DNA of 54,212 bases, from positions 1 to 54,212 of the forward strand of contig NZ_PSRT01000052.1 of the NCBI RefSeq assembly GCF_004212635.1, read 5' to 3'. Origin of the DNA: Bradyrhizobium genosp. SA-3. GTDB lineage: Bacteria; Pseudomonadota; Alphaproteobacteria; Rhizobiales; Xanthobacteraceae. Below are positions 23,420 to 33,591 of this stretch, in pieces. The notes beneath the pieces are model-generated. The model saw only the letters and a program-made list of their open reading frames with translations, was not told where the DNA came from and searched no databases. Position numbers and translations under genes: made by a program. How positions within the stretch are numbered: the stretch's first letter is position 1; each line of letters starts with the position of its first letter.

Positions 23420-23911
23420 ATGGCGGGGCGTGACCAGCTCGACGGCGTCGATCTGAAGATACTGTCCGAACTGCAGCAGGACGGGCGGGTTCGCAACAAC
23501 GAGCTGGCGCTGCGGGTCGGGGTGTCCGCGCCCAACTGTCTGCGGCGGCTGAAATCGCTGTTCAGCCGCGGCGTGATCCGGGCGGTGCGCGCGGTCATCG
23601 ACGAACGGCGGCTCGGCTTTGAGGTGGTGTCGTTCGTCTCGATCCAGCTCGGCAGCCAGGCGCAGCCTGTGCTGGAGGCGTTCGAGAGCTCGATTGCCGC
23701 GATCCCGCGCATCCAGCAGTGCTGGCGCATTTCGGGCGACACCGACTATCTCCTCAAATGCGTGGCGCCGAGCGTCGAGAGCATGCGCCAGCAGCTCCTG
23801 CATTTCGCCGCGATGCCGAACGTGAAGAACGTCCGCAGCTTTCCGGTGCTGGGCGTCGCGAAGGACGTGCCACTGCCGTTGCAGGAGGTCGCCGCGGTAT
23901 CGGCGGGATAG
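23420..23911 (+). CDS. Lrp/AsnC family transcriptional regulator
   Basis: 163 residues from ATG 23420, with GAGGTG six bases upstream; ATG 23405 is an alternative. HTH at residues ~10-55: LDGVDLKILSELQQDGRVRN and NELALRVGVSAPNCLRRLKS. The C-terminal RAM domain follows: LGFEVVSFVSIQLGSQAQPV, ISGDTDYLLKCVAPSVESMR. It should bind DNA as a dimer or octamer and respond to an amino acid. It stands alone, but the leucine-degradation cluster begins 1.7 kb downstream, so a link to amino-acid catabolism is possible, though unproven. Confidence 0.9.
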   Translation: MAGRDQLDGVDLKILSELQQDGRVRNNELALRVGVSAPNCLRRLKSLFSRGVIRAVRAVIDERRLGFEVVSFVSIQLGSQAQPVLEAFESSIAAIPRIQQCWRISGDTDYLLKCVAPSVESMRQQLLHFAAMPNVKNVRSFPVLGVAKDVPLPLQEVAAVSAG

Positions 23912-24100
23912 GGACGCTGCGTTCCAGGCGCCGTCACCGCCAGGCTCGCGAAAATCCGAAGGAGCGATACGCCGCCACACGCCCGACGCCACTATGATGC
24001 TGAGTAAATCACCTAACTGTGACATGTGATTTCGGAAGTCCTGCGATGCGCTGAACCGTGATTGTCGGTTCGGGGCCGCCGCCTAGATCCAAGGTGTGAA

Positions 24101-24135
24101 CCTCGGCCTGCGTCGCATGCCGAGGCCTCTTTTGT
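24101..24135 (+). terminator. Hairpin with T-run upstream of the DUF3551 gene
   Basis: CCTCGGC and GCCGAGG form a seven-base stem with an 11-base loop, followed by CCTCTTTTG. It lies 27 bases before the next gene's start, so it is a terminator of something upstream or a leader attenuator. Confidence 0.45.
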
Positions 24136-24161
24136 GGGACCCTGAGCCAGGAAAAGACACC

Positions 24162-24461
24162 ATGACCTCGACCTCGAAGACGTTTGTCGCATCCGCTGCA
24201 ACGCTGTTTGCATCCGCGTTTCTCATGATGACCGCACCGACTGCGCGTGCGGACGATTTCTGCATCACCAACGGTGCCCAGGCCGCTCACGGTTGCGGTT
24301 ATCCGACCATGGAAGCCTGCCGGGCCGCGGCCGGCGGCATCGGTGGAACTTGCGCACAGAGCGGCGGTGCGAAGACCTCGAATGACGCGCTGGCCTACCA
24401 GCCGAAGCAGACGCGGTCGCGTACCAAGATTCGGCCGGGCGCGCAGACCAACTCGAACTAA
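24162..24461 (+). CDS. DUF3551-like small exported protein
   Basis: 99 residues from ATG 24162 with AGGAAAAG upstream. Signal peptide: KTFVASAATLFASAFLMMTA, cleaved at ARA-DDFC. The mature part has three Cys in the family pattern DDFCITNGAQAAHGCGYPTM, EACRAAAGGIGGTCAQSGG, followed by a polar tail (SRTKIRPGAQTNSN). DUF3551 proteins are small periplasmic proteins expanded in Bradyrhizobium, function unknown. A hairpin terminator follows. Confidence 0.78.
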   Translation: MTSTSKTFVASAATLFASAFLMMTAPTARADDFCITNGAQAAHGCGYPTMEACRAAAGGIGGTCAQSGGAKTSNDALAYQPKQTRSRTKIRPGAQTNSN

Positions 24462-24496
24462 CGCCCGACATCGCGACCGGTTTCGGAACGTTGCGG

Positions 24497-24525
24497 CCCC
24501 CGAGGTTCATCTCGGGGGTCATCAA
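24497..24525 (+). terminator. Terminator-like hairpin after the DUF3551 gene
   Basis: CCCCCGAG and CTCGGGGG pair perfectly round GTTCAT, followed by TCATCAATTT. It lies between convergent genes and could serve both strands. Confidence 0.55.
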
Positions 24526-24550
24526 TTTATGACAAAGAGGCGACAACCCC

Positions 24551-25579
24551 TCAGCGATACCGGCCGCGAAACTCGCGGGGCGAGGCGCCGGTCCAGGTAC
24601 GGAAGGCACGCGAAAAACTCTTCTCGTTGCGGAATCCGGCGATCTCCGCGATCCGCTTGATCGGCGTGCGGCCGCGCATCAGCTCCTGCCTGGCGAGCTC
24701 GAACTTTGCCTCTTCCTTGAGATCGCGCAGCGAGGTGGCCTCCTCGCGCAGGCGCCGATGCATGGTGCGCGTGGACAGCGCCAGCTCGCGCGCGACATCC
24801 TCGGCGCCGAGACTGCGTCCGCGCGCATTGCGGAGCACGCGGCGCACGCGCTCGACAAGAAGCCGGTCGCGCCGATAGGGCAGCACCGTCAGCCGCAAGG
24901 CGCCTTTGAGCATGTTATCGAGGTCGGCGGCGCTGCGCGCGAGCGGCAGCGACAGATAGTGCTTGTCGAAGATGATCGCGGCGCGGTCGGCGTCGAAGCG
25001 GATATTGCGGCAGAAGATGGTCGGGTAGACCGAGACGTGGCCGGGCTGGGGGTAAGGAAATTCCGCCGCGCGCAAGGCGATCGCGGAATCGACCGCCCAG
25101 CAGGAGAAGCCGAGCACGTAGCGGAGCAGGGTGACCAGGCAGAATTCGCGTAAGCCGCCGAGATCGCGCAGCTCCCGGATGAAGACGACCGCAGTCTCCT
25201 CGCCAACCGCGAGATCGAGCACGACATCCTCGGTGAGCAGGCGGTGATGCCGGCACCAGCGCTTGAGCGCCACCTCCAGCGTCGGCGCCGTGATCGAGGC
25301 GCGGCACAGCATGCCATAGGTGCCCCATGGCAGCCGGCGCGAGAACCAGCCGAGCGCCTCGTCGTCGAGCTCGCGCATGGCATGGCCTGCCAGGACCTCG
25401 AACTGGGCGGCCGTGATCCGCCCATCCGGAGAATCGACAAGGTCCGGCGCTACCTGACCCCGGCTCAGCGCCTCCGCGGGATCGCGGCCGTATCGTTCAT
25501 AAGCGGCGACCACACCGCGGACGAAGGCGGCAGGGGTCATGGCACGGCGCGGGATCGCGGTGGCGGCTTGAAAAGGCAT
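24551..25579 (-). CDS. AraC family regulator with an arabinose-binding-type N-terminal domain
   Basis: 342 residues from ATG 25579. The N-terminal ~190 residues follow the Arabinose_bd pattern: MTPAAFVRGVVAAYERYGRD, PWGTYGMLCRASITAPTLEV, ALKRWCRHHRLLTEDVV. The C-terminal ~100 residues hold two HTH units: GRSLGAEDVARELALSTRTM, HRRLREEATSLRDLKEE, then RTPIKRIAEIAGFRNEKSFS and RAFRTWTGASPREFR. It is divergent from the ivd-mcc-hmgL genes across 111 bases and is their most likely regulator, sensing an acyl-CoA or leucine-derived ligand; this is inference from position. An in-frame extension reaching 26638 is antisense of ivd and rejected. Confidence 0.9.
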   Translation of the reverse strand: MPFQAATAIPRRAMTPAAFVRGVVAAYERYGRDPAEALSRGQVAPDLVDSPDGRITAAQFEVLAGHAMRELDDEALGWFSRRLPWGTYGMLCRASITAPTLEVALKRWCRHHRLLTEDVVLDLAVGEETAVVFIRELRDLGGLREFCLVTLLRYVLGFSCWAVDSAIALRAAEFPYPQPGHVSVYPTIFCRNIRFDADRAAIIFDKHYLSLPLARSAADLDNMLKGALRLTVLPYRRDRLLVERVRRVLRNARGRSLGAEDVARELALSTRTMHRRLREEATSLRDLKEEAKFELARQELMRGRTPIKRIAEIAGFRNEKSFSRAFRTWTGASPREFRGRYR

Positions 25580-25601
25580 CGGAATTCCCTCGGAAAATCC
25601 T

Positions 25602-25615
25602 CGCCAAGTTTGGCG
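25602..25615. promoter_or_regulatory. Inverted repeat between the AraC-type gene and ivd
   Basis: CGCCAA, GT, TTGGCG is a perfect 14-base palindrome, 23 bases before the regulator start and 76 before ivd. A candidate operator in the shared promoter region; AraC sites are more often direct repeats, so this is tentative. Confidence 0.35.
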
Positions 25616-25690
25616 GAAAATGCAACCTTTTCGACCGCAAGAGCGCCGGGGCCCCGCTAGGTTCGGACGCCAAAATACGGAGGAATCGCC

Positions 25691-26863
25691 TTGAACATCC
25701 CGAGCATCGACTTCGATTTGGGCGAAGACATCGGCATGCTGCGCGACACGCTTCGCGCCTTCGTGGAGGCGGAGATCACCCCGCGCGCTGCCGACATCGA
25801 GAAGGCCAATCTGTTCCCCGCAGACCTCTGGAAGCGTTTCGGCGACCTCGGCCTGCTCGGCATGACTGCACCGGAACAATATGGCGGGTCCAACATGGGC
25901 TATCTCGCCCATATCGTCGCCATGGAGGAGATTTCGCGCGGCTCGGCTGCCGTGGGGCTCTCCTACGGCGCCCATTCCAACCTCTGCGTCAATCAGATCC
26001 GCCGCAACGGCAACGACACGCAGCGCCAGCGCTATCTGCCGAAGCTGATCTCCGGAGAGTATGTCGGCGCGCTCGCGATGTCCGAGCCCGGCGCCGGTTC
26101 CGACGTGGTCTCGATGAAGCTGCGCGCCGACAAGCGCGGCGACCGCTACGTGCTCAACGGCTCGAAGATGTGGATCACCAATGGCGGCGATGCCGACGTG
26201 CTCGTCGTCTACGCCAAGACCGATCCGGAGGCCGGTCCGCGCGGCATGACCGCCTTCCTCATCGAGAAAGGCTTCAAGGGGTTTACCCACGGCCAGCACC
26301 TCGACAAGCTCGGCATGCGCGGCTCCAACACCTATCCTTTGTTCTTCGACGAATGCGAGGTGCCGGAGGAGAACGTGCTCGGCAAGGTGGGCGAGGGCGT
26401 CAAGGTGCTGATGTCCGGCCTCGACTATGAGCGCGCGGTGCTCTCGGGCGGCCCGCTCGGGATCATGGCGGCCTGCATGGACGCGGTGGTGCCGTACATG
26501 CACGAGCGCAAGCAGTTCGGCCAGCCGATCGGCGATTTCCAGCTGATGCAGGGCAAGCTCGCCGACATGTATTCGACCTGGCAGGCCACGCGCGCCTATG
26601 TCTACGCCGTGGGGCGCGCCTGCGACCGCGCCGACCACGCGCGCAGCTTGCGCAAGGACGCGGCTGCCGCGATCCTCTATTCCGCGGAGAAGGCGACGTG
26701 GATGGCGGGCGAGGCGATCCAGGCGCTCGGCGGGGTCGGCTACACCAGCGAATTTCCGGTCGGACGGTTGTGGCGCGACGCCAAGCTCTACGAGATCGGC
26801 GCCGGCACCTCGGAGGTTCGCCGCATGCTGATCGGCCGCGAGCTGATGGCCGAGACGGCTTGA
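25691..26863 (+). CDS. ivd: Isovaleryl-CoA dehydrogenase
   Basis: 390 residues from a TTG start with GGAGGAATC upstream. Acyl-CoA dehydrogenase family with the isovaleryl-type features SYGAHSNLCVNQIRRNGNDT and SGLDYERAVLSGGPLGIMAA, where Glu247 corresponds to the isovaleryl-type catalytic base. FAD contacts: ALAMSEPGAGSDVVSMKLRA and WITNGGDAD; C-terminal QALGGVGYTSEFPVGRLWRD and IGAGTSEVRRMLIGRE. It oxidises isovaleryl-CoA to 3-methylcrotonyl-CoA, passing electrons to ETF, in leucine breakdown. First gene of a four-gene run. Family firm, substrate strongly supported by the neighbouring genes. Confidence 0.93.
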   Translation: MNIPSIDFDLGEDIGMLRDTLRAFVEAEITPRAADIEKANLFPADLWKRFGDLGLLGMTAPEQYGGSNMGYLAHIVAMEEISRGSAAVGLSYGAHSNLCVNQIRRNGNDTQRQRYLPKLISGEYVGALAMSEPGAGSDVVSMKLRADKRGDRYVLNGSKMWITNGGDADVLVVYAKTDPEAGPRGMTAFLIEKGFKGFTHGQHLDKLGMRGSNTYPLFFDECEVPEENVLGKVGEGVKVLMSGLDYERAVLSGGPLGIMAACMDAVVPYMHERKQFGQPIGDFQLMQGKLADMYSTWQATRAYVYAVGRACDRADHARSLRKDAAAAILYSAEKATWMAGEAIQALGGVGYTSEFPVGRLWRDAKLYEIGAGTSEVRRMLIGRELMAETA

Positions 26864-26944
26864 GCTCTATCCATTTGGAAATGCCGCGAAGCTGGTCCAA
26901 CCTACCCGCGGCCTCTCATCACGCCACAGACACGCGGGACTTAA

Positions 26945-28549
26945 ATGCCGCTCCATTCCAGCATCGATCCGTCTTCCCAAGACTTTGCGCGCAATTCCGA
27001 GGCCATGCGCACCCTCGTCGTGGACTTGCGTGAAAAGCTGAGCCAGGTCGCCGGCGGCGGCGGCGAGGCCTCGCGCAACCGCCACACCGCGCGCGGCAAG
27101 ATGCTGGCGCGCGAGCGCGTCGACCTGCTGGTCGATCCCGGGACCTCGTTCCTGGAGCTGTCGCCACTCGCGGCCTATGGCCTCTATGGCGGCGACGTGC
27201 ATTCGGCGAGCGTCGTCACGGGGGTGGGGCGCATCTCGGGCCGCGAATGCGTGATCGTCGCCAATGACGCCACCATCAAGGGCGGCACCTATTATCCGAT
27301 GACCGTGAAGAAGCACCTGCGCGCGCAGGACATCGCGCGGCAGAACAATCTTCCTTGCGTCTACATGGTCGATTCCGGCGGCGCCTTCCTGCCGCTTCAG
27401 GACGAGATCTTTCCGGATGAGCGGCATTTCGGCCGCATCTTCTACAACCAGGCCCAGATGTCCTCACAAGGCATTCCTCAGATCGCGATCGTGATGGGCT
27501 CCTGCACCGCCGGCGGCGCCTATGTGCCGGCGATGTCGGACGAGAGCATCATCGTCCGCAACCAAGGTACCATCTTCCTCGGCGGTCCGCCGCTGGTGAA
27601 GGCCGCGACCGGCGAGGTTGTGAGCGCTGAAGAGCTCGGCGGCGCCGACGTGCACTCGCGCCAGTCGGGCGTGACCGATCACTACGCCCAGAACGATGCG
27701 CACGCGATCGGCATCGCCCGGCGCATCGTCGGCACCTTGAAGCCACCGACGCGACCGAACCTCAACATGCATGCCCCGCGCGATCCGCTGTTTGCGGCGG
27801 AGGAAATCTATGGCGTAGTCCCCGTCGATGGCCGCAAGCCCTTCGACGTGCGCGACATCATCGCCCGCATCGTCGACGGCTCCGAATTCGATGAGTTCAA
27901 GAAGCTCTACGGCACGACCCTGGTGTGCGGCTTCACCCATATCTGGGGCTTTCCGGTCGGCATCATCGCCAATAACGGCATTCTCTTCAGCGAGAGCTCG
28001 CTGAAGGGCGCGCATTTCATCGAGCTGTGCTGCCAGCGCGGCATTCCGCTGGTGTTCCTGCAGAACATCACGGGCTTCATGGTCGGCAAGAAGTACGAGG
28101 CCGGCGGCATCGCGCGGGACGGTGCCAAGCTGGTGACGGCGGTCGCGACCGCCTCGGTGCCGAAATTCACCGTCGTGATCGGCGGCTCCTACGGCGCCGG
28201 CAATTACGGCATGTGCGGCCGCGCCTACGCGCCGCGCTTCCTCTGGATGTGGCCGAATGCGCGCATCTCGGTGATGGGCGGCGAACAGGCCTCGATGGTG
28301 CTGAGCCAGGTCCGGCGCGACAATATCGAGGCCAAGGGCGATAGCTGGTCGAAGGAAGAGGAAGAGAAATTCCGTAGCCCCATTCGTGCGCAATATGAGA
28401 GCCAGGGGCATCCCTATTACGCGACCGCGCGGCTCTGGGACGACGGCGTGATCGATCCGGCCGACACGCGGCTGGTGCTCGGGCTCGGCCTTTCGGCGGC
28501 GTCGAATGCGCCGATCGAACCGACGAAATTCGGCCTGTTCAGGATGTGA
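26945..28549 (+). CDS. mccB: 3-methylcrotonyl-CoA carboxylase, beta (carboxyltransferase) subunit
   Basis: 534 residues. Carboxyltransferase N- and C-domains: GGGGEASRNRHTARGKMLAR, ARERVDLLVDPGTSFLELSP, CVYMVDSGGAFLPLQDEIFP, MGSCTAGGAYVPAMSDESII, GGPPLVKAATGEVVSAEELG and, near the end, GGSYGAGNYGMCGRAYAPRF and WMWPNARISVMGGEQAS. The long body and the SGGAFLPLQ and GMCGRAY signatures distinguish it from propionyl-CoA carboxylase beta. It transfers the carboxyl group from biotin to 3-methylcrotonyl-CoA. Lies 81 bases after ivd and four bases before mccA, so clearly one operon. Confidence 0.93.
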   Translation: MPLHSSIDPSSQDFARNSEAMRTLVVDLREKLSQVAGGGGEASRNRHTARGKMLARERVDLLVDPGTSFLELSPLAAYGLYGGDVHSASVVTGVGRISGRECVIVANDATIKGGTYYPMTVKKHLRAQDIARQNNLPCVYMVDSGGAFLPLQDEIFPDERHFGRIFYNQAQMSSQGIPQIAIVMGSCTAGGAYVPAMSDESIIVRNQGTIFLGGPPLVKAATGEVVSAEELGGADVHSRQSGVTDHYAQNDAHAIGIARRIVGTLKPPTRPNLNMHAPRDPLFAAEEIYGVVPVDGRKPFDVRDIIARIVDGSEFDEFKKLYGTTLVCGFTHIWGFPVGIIANNGILFSESSLKGAHFIELCCQRGIPLVFLQNITGFMVGKKYEAGGIARDGAKLVTAVATASVPKFTVVIGGSYGAGNYGMCGRAYAPRFLWMWPNARISVMGGEQASMVLSQVRRDNIEAKGDSWSKEEEEKFRSPIRAQYESQGHPYYATARLWDDGVIDPADTRLVLGLGLSAASNAPIEPTKFGLFRM

Positions 28550-28553
28550 TGCG

Positions 28554-30557
<2,004 letters not shown>

Positions 30558-30558
30558 G

Positions 30559-31470
30559 ATGAGCGACCAGGTCCGCATCATCGAAATGGGCCCGCGCGAT
30601 GGGCTCCAGAACGAGAAGACGCCCGTGAGTGTCGAGGCGCGCATCGCCTTCATCGAGGCGCTGGTAGAGGCCGGCCTCCATACAGTCGAGGTCGGTGCCT
30701 TCGTCTCGCCCAAGGCGATCCCGCAAATGGCAAGCTCGGACGCCGTGCTGCGCGGCGTCAGCCACCTGACGGATGCCGAATTCCATGTGCTGGTGCCGAA
30801 CGAGAAGGGCTATGACGCAGCCCGCGCCGCGGGCGCGCAGGTCGTCTCGGTGTTTGCGGCAGCATCGGAAGGCTTTTCGCGCGCCAACATCAACTGTTCG
30901 GTCGCGGAGTCCATCGACCGGTTCAAGCCCGTGCTCGCGCGCGCCAAGGCCGACGGCGTCAAGGTGCGCGGCTATATCTCCTGCGTGCTCGGCTGTCCCT
31001 TCGACGGCGAGATCAAGCCGAAGGCGGTCGCCGATCTCGCCAACACGCTATGGGAGCTCGGCTGCTACGAGATCTCGCTCGGCGACACCATCGGCGTCGG
31101 CACGCCTGATAAGGCGAAGCAGATGCTGCGCGCGGTAGCCGCTAACATTCCGCCCGCCAATCTCGCGATGCATTTCCACGACACCTACGGCCAGGCGCTC
31201 GCCAATCTCTATGCGGGGATGGAGGAGGGCGTCCGCGTCATCGACGCCGCCGCCGGCGGCCTCGGCGGCTGCCCCTACGCGCCGGGCGCGACCGGCAATG
31301 TCGCGACCGAGGACGTCGTCTACATGCTTGAGGGCATGGGCATCAGGACCGGCGTCGATATGGACAAGCTGCTGGCGGCGACCAACGAGATGAGCGGCGT
31401 GCTGGGCAAGCCGCCCGTGAGCCGGGTCGCGTCCGCGCTGAACGCCAAAATGAAGCGAGCCGCTTCGTAG
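30559..31470 (+). CDS. hmgL: Hydroxymethylglutaryl-CoA lyase
   Basis: 303 residues from ATG 30559 with AGGAGAG upstream, two bases after the mccA stop. TIM-barrel lyase of the HMGL-like family: EMGPRDGLQNEKTPVSVEAR at the N-terminus with the catalytic Arg-Asp pair, FVSPKAIPQMASS, YISCVLGCPFDGEIKP, SLGDTIGVGTP, the metal-binding HFHDTYGQALANLYAGMEEG, and the C-terminal loop AGGLGGCPYAPGATGNVATE with the regulatory/catalytic Cys. It cleaves HMG-CoA to acetyl-CoA and acetoacetate, the last step of leucine degradation. Its TAG stop lies in a palindromic repeat. Confidence 0.94.
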   Translation: MSDQVRIIEMGPRDGLQNEKTPVSVEARIAFIEALVEAGLHTVEVGAFVSPKAIPQMASSDAVLRGVSHLTDAEFHVLVPNEKGYDAARAAGAQVVSVFAAASEGFSRANINCSVAESIDRFKPVLARAKADGVKVRGYISCVLGCPFDGEIKPKAVADLANTLWELGCYEISLGDTIGVGTPDKAKQMLRAVAANIPPANLAMHFHDTYGQALANLYAGMEEGVRVIDAAAGGLGGCPYAPGATGNVATEDVVYMLEGMGIRTGVDMDKLLAATNEMSGVLGKPPVSRVASALNAKMKRAAS

Positions 31471-31561
31471 GGTGGGCAAAGGCGCATTTGCGCCGTGCCC
31501 ACTGTCTTTCCGCAATCGAATTCGTAAATGGTGGGCACGCTTTCGCTTTGCCCACCCTACG
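31466..31561. repeat. Palindromic repeat (CGTAGGGTGGGCAAAG type)
   Basis: The outer arms CGTAGGGTGGGCAAA and TTTGCCCACCCTACG are perfectly inverted. Inner GGCGCATTTGCGCC and GTGGGCAC-type pieces extend the structure. It separates the convergent hmgL and DapA-family genes and supplies the TAG of hmgL. The same GTAGGGTGGG opening is found at 36343. Confidence 0.75.
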
Positions 31562-31571
31562 AAACCTGCGA

Positions 31572-32498
31572 TCAGGCCGCCTTCAGCCCGACATCCGGCA
31601 GGCGCGGCCGGTTCTTCAGCGCCTTGGCCATCATGGCCTCCACCTCGGCCTTCTCCTGCGGCAGCAGTGCGAGGCGGGGCGGGCGCGTCAGTGCCGTGCC
31701 GCGGCCCATGATGTGCTCGCACAGCTTGATGCACTGGACGAGGTCCGGGCGTGCGTCCAGATGCAAGAGCGGCATGAACCATTCGTAGAGCGGCATCGCC
31801 TCCGCGTAGCGGCCCGCCTTGGCGAGGCGGAACAGCGTCTCGCCCTCGCGCGGGAAGGCATTCGACATGCCGGAGACCCAGCCCACGGCGCCCATGGCGA
31901 CGCTCTCGACGATGACGTCGTCGAGGCCTGCGAACAACACGAAGCGGTCGCCGACCATGTTGCGGGTGTCGATGAAGCGCCGCGTGTCGCCGGAGGAATC
32001 CTTGAAGCAGACGACGGTCTCGACGTCGGCGAGCGAGGCCAGGATGTCCGGGGTGACGTCGTTCTTGTAGATCGGCGGATTGTTGTAGAGCATCACCGGC
32101 AAGTCGGTGGCACTGGCAACGGCGCGGAAATGCGCGGCGGTCTCGTGCGGCTTGGAGGAATAGACCAGGGCCGGCATCACCATCACGCCGTCGATGCCAA
32201 CGCGCGCGGCTTCCTTGGCGGTCTCGACCGCAAAGGCGGTGGTGAATTCGGCGATGCCGCACAGCACGGGCACGCGGCCGGCCGCGACCGACTTCGCCGC
32301 CTCCATGATGGCGACTTTCTCCTTGCGCTCCAGCGAGGTGTTCTCGCCGACCGAGCCACAGACGATCAGGCCGGAGACGCCGTCGCGGATCAGGCCATCC
32401 ATCACCTTGGCGGTCGCATCGATGTCGAGCGAGAGATCGTCGTGGAATTGCGTGGTGACGGCCGGGAAGACGCCTTCCCAGGAAACGCGGCGGCTCAT
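31572..32498 (-). CDS. DapA-family lyase; probable pyrroline-4-hydroxy-2-carboxylate deaminase-like enzyme
   Basis: 308 residues from ATG 32498 (TGGAGTGAAATC upstream). TIM-barrel family with GSVGENTS, Tyr138 in MLYNNPP and the Schiff-base Lys166 in VCFKDSSGDTRR. GVFPAVTTQFHDDLSLDIDA and PALVYSSKPHETAAHFRAVA recall hydroxyproline-pathway deaminases (HypD type) more than lysine-biosynthetic DapA. It is the last gene of a TRAP transporter operon under a GntR regulator, which supports a catabolic role. Hydroxyproline is my best guess at the substrate; other keto-acid or sugar-acid aldolase activities remain open, since no other hyp gene is in the window. Confidence 0.75.
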   Translation of the reverse strand: MSRRVSWEGVFPAVTTQFHDDLSLDIDATAKVMDGLIRDGVSGLIVCGSVGENTSLERKEKVAIMEAAKSVAAGRVPVLCGIAEFTTAFAVETAKEAARVGIDGVMVMPALVYSSKPHETAAHFRAVASATDLPVMLYNNPPIYKNDVTPDILASLADVETVVCFKDSSGDTRRFIDTRNMVGDRFVLFAGLDDVIVESVAMGAVGWVSGMSNAFPREGETLFRLAKAGRYAEAMPLYEWFMPLLHLDARPDLVQCIKLCEHIMGRGTALTRPPRLALLPQEKAEVEAMMAKALKNRPRLPDVGLKAA

Positions 32499-32584
32499 GA
32501 TTTCACTCCAAGTAAATTTGCAAGGTAGATTGGGCCGGCGGGGGGCTGGATCCGCCGGTTGTGTGAAGAGGATAGCGATTAAGA

Positions 32585-33568
32585 TCAGAGCGTCGCGCCG
32601 ACCTTGCGCAGTTCGGCGAGGACAGGTGCCTTGGGCAGCCAGATCTTGTCGAACTCGGCAATGACGGCCTCGGTGTCCTTGGCGTCGACTAGGCGGATCG
32701 GGATCGGCGCGTTCTTGAAGTTCTCGATCAGCGCGGGTTCGTTGCCGGCGAGCTCGTCGATCTGCGCATCCAGCGTCGACTTGATCGTCTTGGCGATCAG
32801 CTCGCGGTCGGATGCGGGGAGCGACTGCCAGACCCGACCCGAGACGACCGCCGCCATCGGCATGAAGACGGCGTTCATCTGGAGGATCACCTTCGACACC
32901 TTGTCGAAGCGCTGGTTCCAGGAGAATTCGAGATCGGCCTCGAGGCCGTCGACCTGGCCGTTGGCCATGGCGTCGAACACCTGCGGCGTCGGGATCGGCG
33001 TTGGCGCTGCGCCCAGCGAGGAGTAGAAATCGCGATAGACCGGCGTGGGGTTGATGCGCAGCTTCATGCCGCGAATGTCGGCGAGCGTGTTCAGATCCTT
33101 TGACGAGAACACCGCGCGCATGCCGGTGATGCCCCAACCGAGCCCGATCGTGCCGGTCTCCTGCGGCAGCACCTCGAACAGCTTCACCGCCGCCGGATGC
33201 CGCACGAACTTCGCCACCGCAGGCGTCGAGCGGACGATGTAGGGCGCATTGATCGCGGCGATGTGCGGCACGCGCGAGCCGAGCTCGGCGGCCTGGATGA
33301 AGCCCATGTCGAGCGCGCCGGACTGCAATTGCTGCATCATCGCCGGTTCGTTGCCGAGCTGGCCGGAGTGGAACACGCTCACGGTCAAGCGGCCGCTGGT
33401 GGCCGCCTTGAGATCGTCGCCGAATTTGAGCGCGGCCTTGTTCCAGGAATGGCCGTTGGGCGTGATCAGGCCGAGGCGGAATTCCTTGGCCTGGGCGAGC
33501 GCCAGCGACGGCGCGAACACCGATGCGGCGGCACTGGCGGCGAGAAAGCGGCGGCGTGAAAGCGGCAT
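32585..33568 (-). CDS. TRAP transporter substrate-binding protein (DctP family), system 1
   Basis: 327 residues from ATG 33568. Tat-type signal MPLSRRRFLAASAAASVFAP SLALAQA. The mature protein has the DctP pattern: LGLITPNGHSWNKAALKFGD, LKAATSGRLTVSVFHSGQLG, the ligand-binding Arg in DIRGMKLRINPTPVYRDFYS, and PTPQVFDAMANGQVDGLEAD. It binds a carboxylate in the periplasm and delivers it to the DctQM membrane pair encoded just upstream. The Arg after MKLR is the usual carboxylate contact. The ligand is probably the substrate of the neighbouring DapA-family enzyme or its precursor. Confidence 0.9.
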   Translation of the reverse strand: MPLSRRRFLAASAAASVFAPSLALAQAKEFRLGLITPNGHSWNKAALKFGDDLKAATSGRLTVSVFHSGQLGNEPAMMQQLQSGALDMGFIQAAELGSRVPHIAAINAPYIVRSTPAVAKFVRHPAAVKLFEVLPQETGTIGLGWGITGMRAVFSSKDLNTLADIRGMKLRINPTPVYRDFYSSLGAAPTPIPTPQVFDAMANGQVDGLEADLEFSWNQRFDKVSKVILQMNAVFMPMAAVVSGRVWQSLPASDRELIAKTIKSTLDAQIDELAGNEPALIENFKNAPIPIRLVDAKDTEAVIAEFDKIWLPKAPVLAELRKVGATL

Positions 33569-33591
33569 GGTCGGGCTCCTTTTGGATGGGC

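Noticed and set aside
25580..26638. A 695-residue minus-strand protein covering the AraC gene and ivd
   Set aside because: The N-terminal 350 residues are antisense of isovaleryl-CoA dehydrogenase, whose plus-strand frame has full family motifs.
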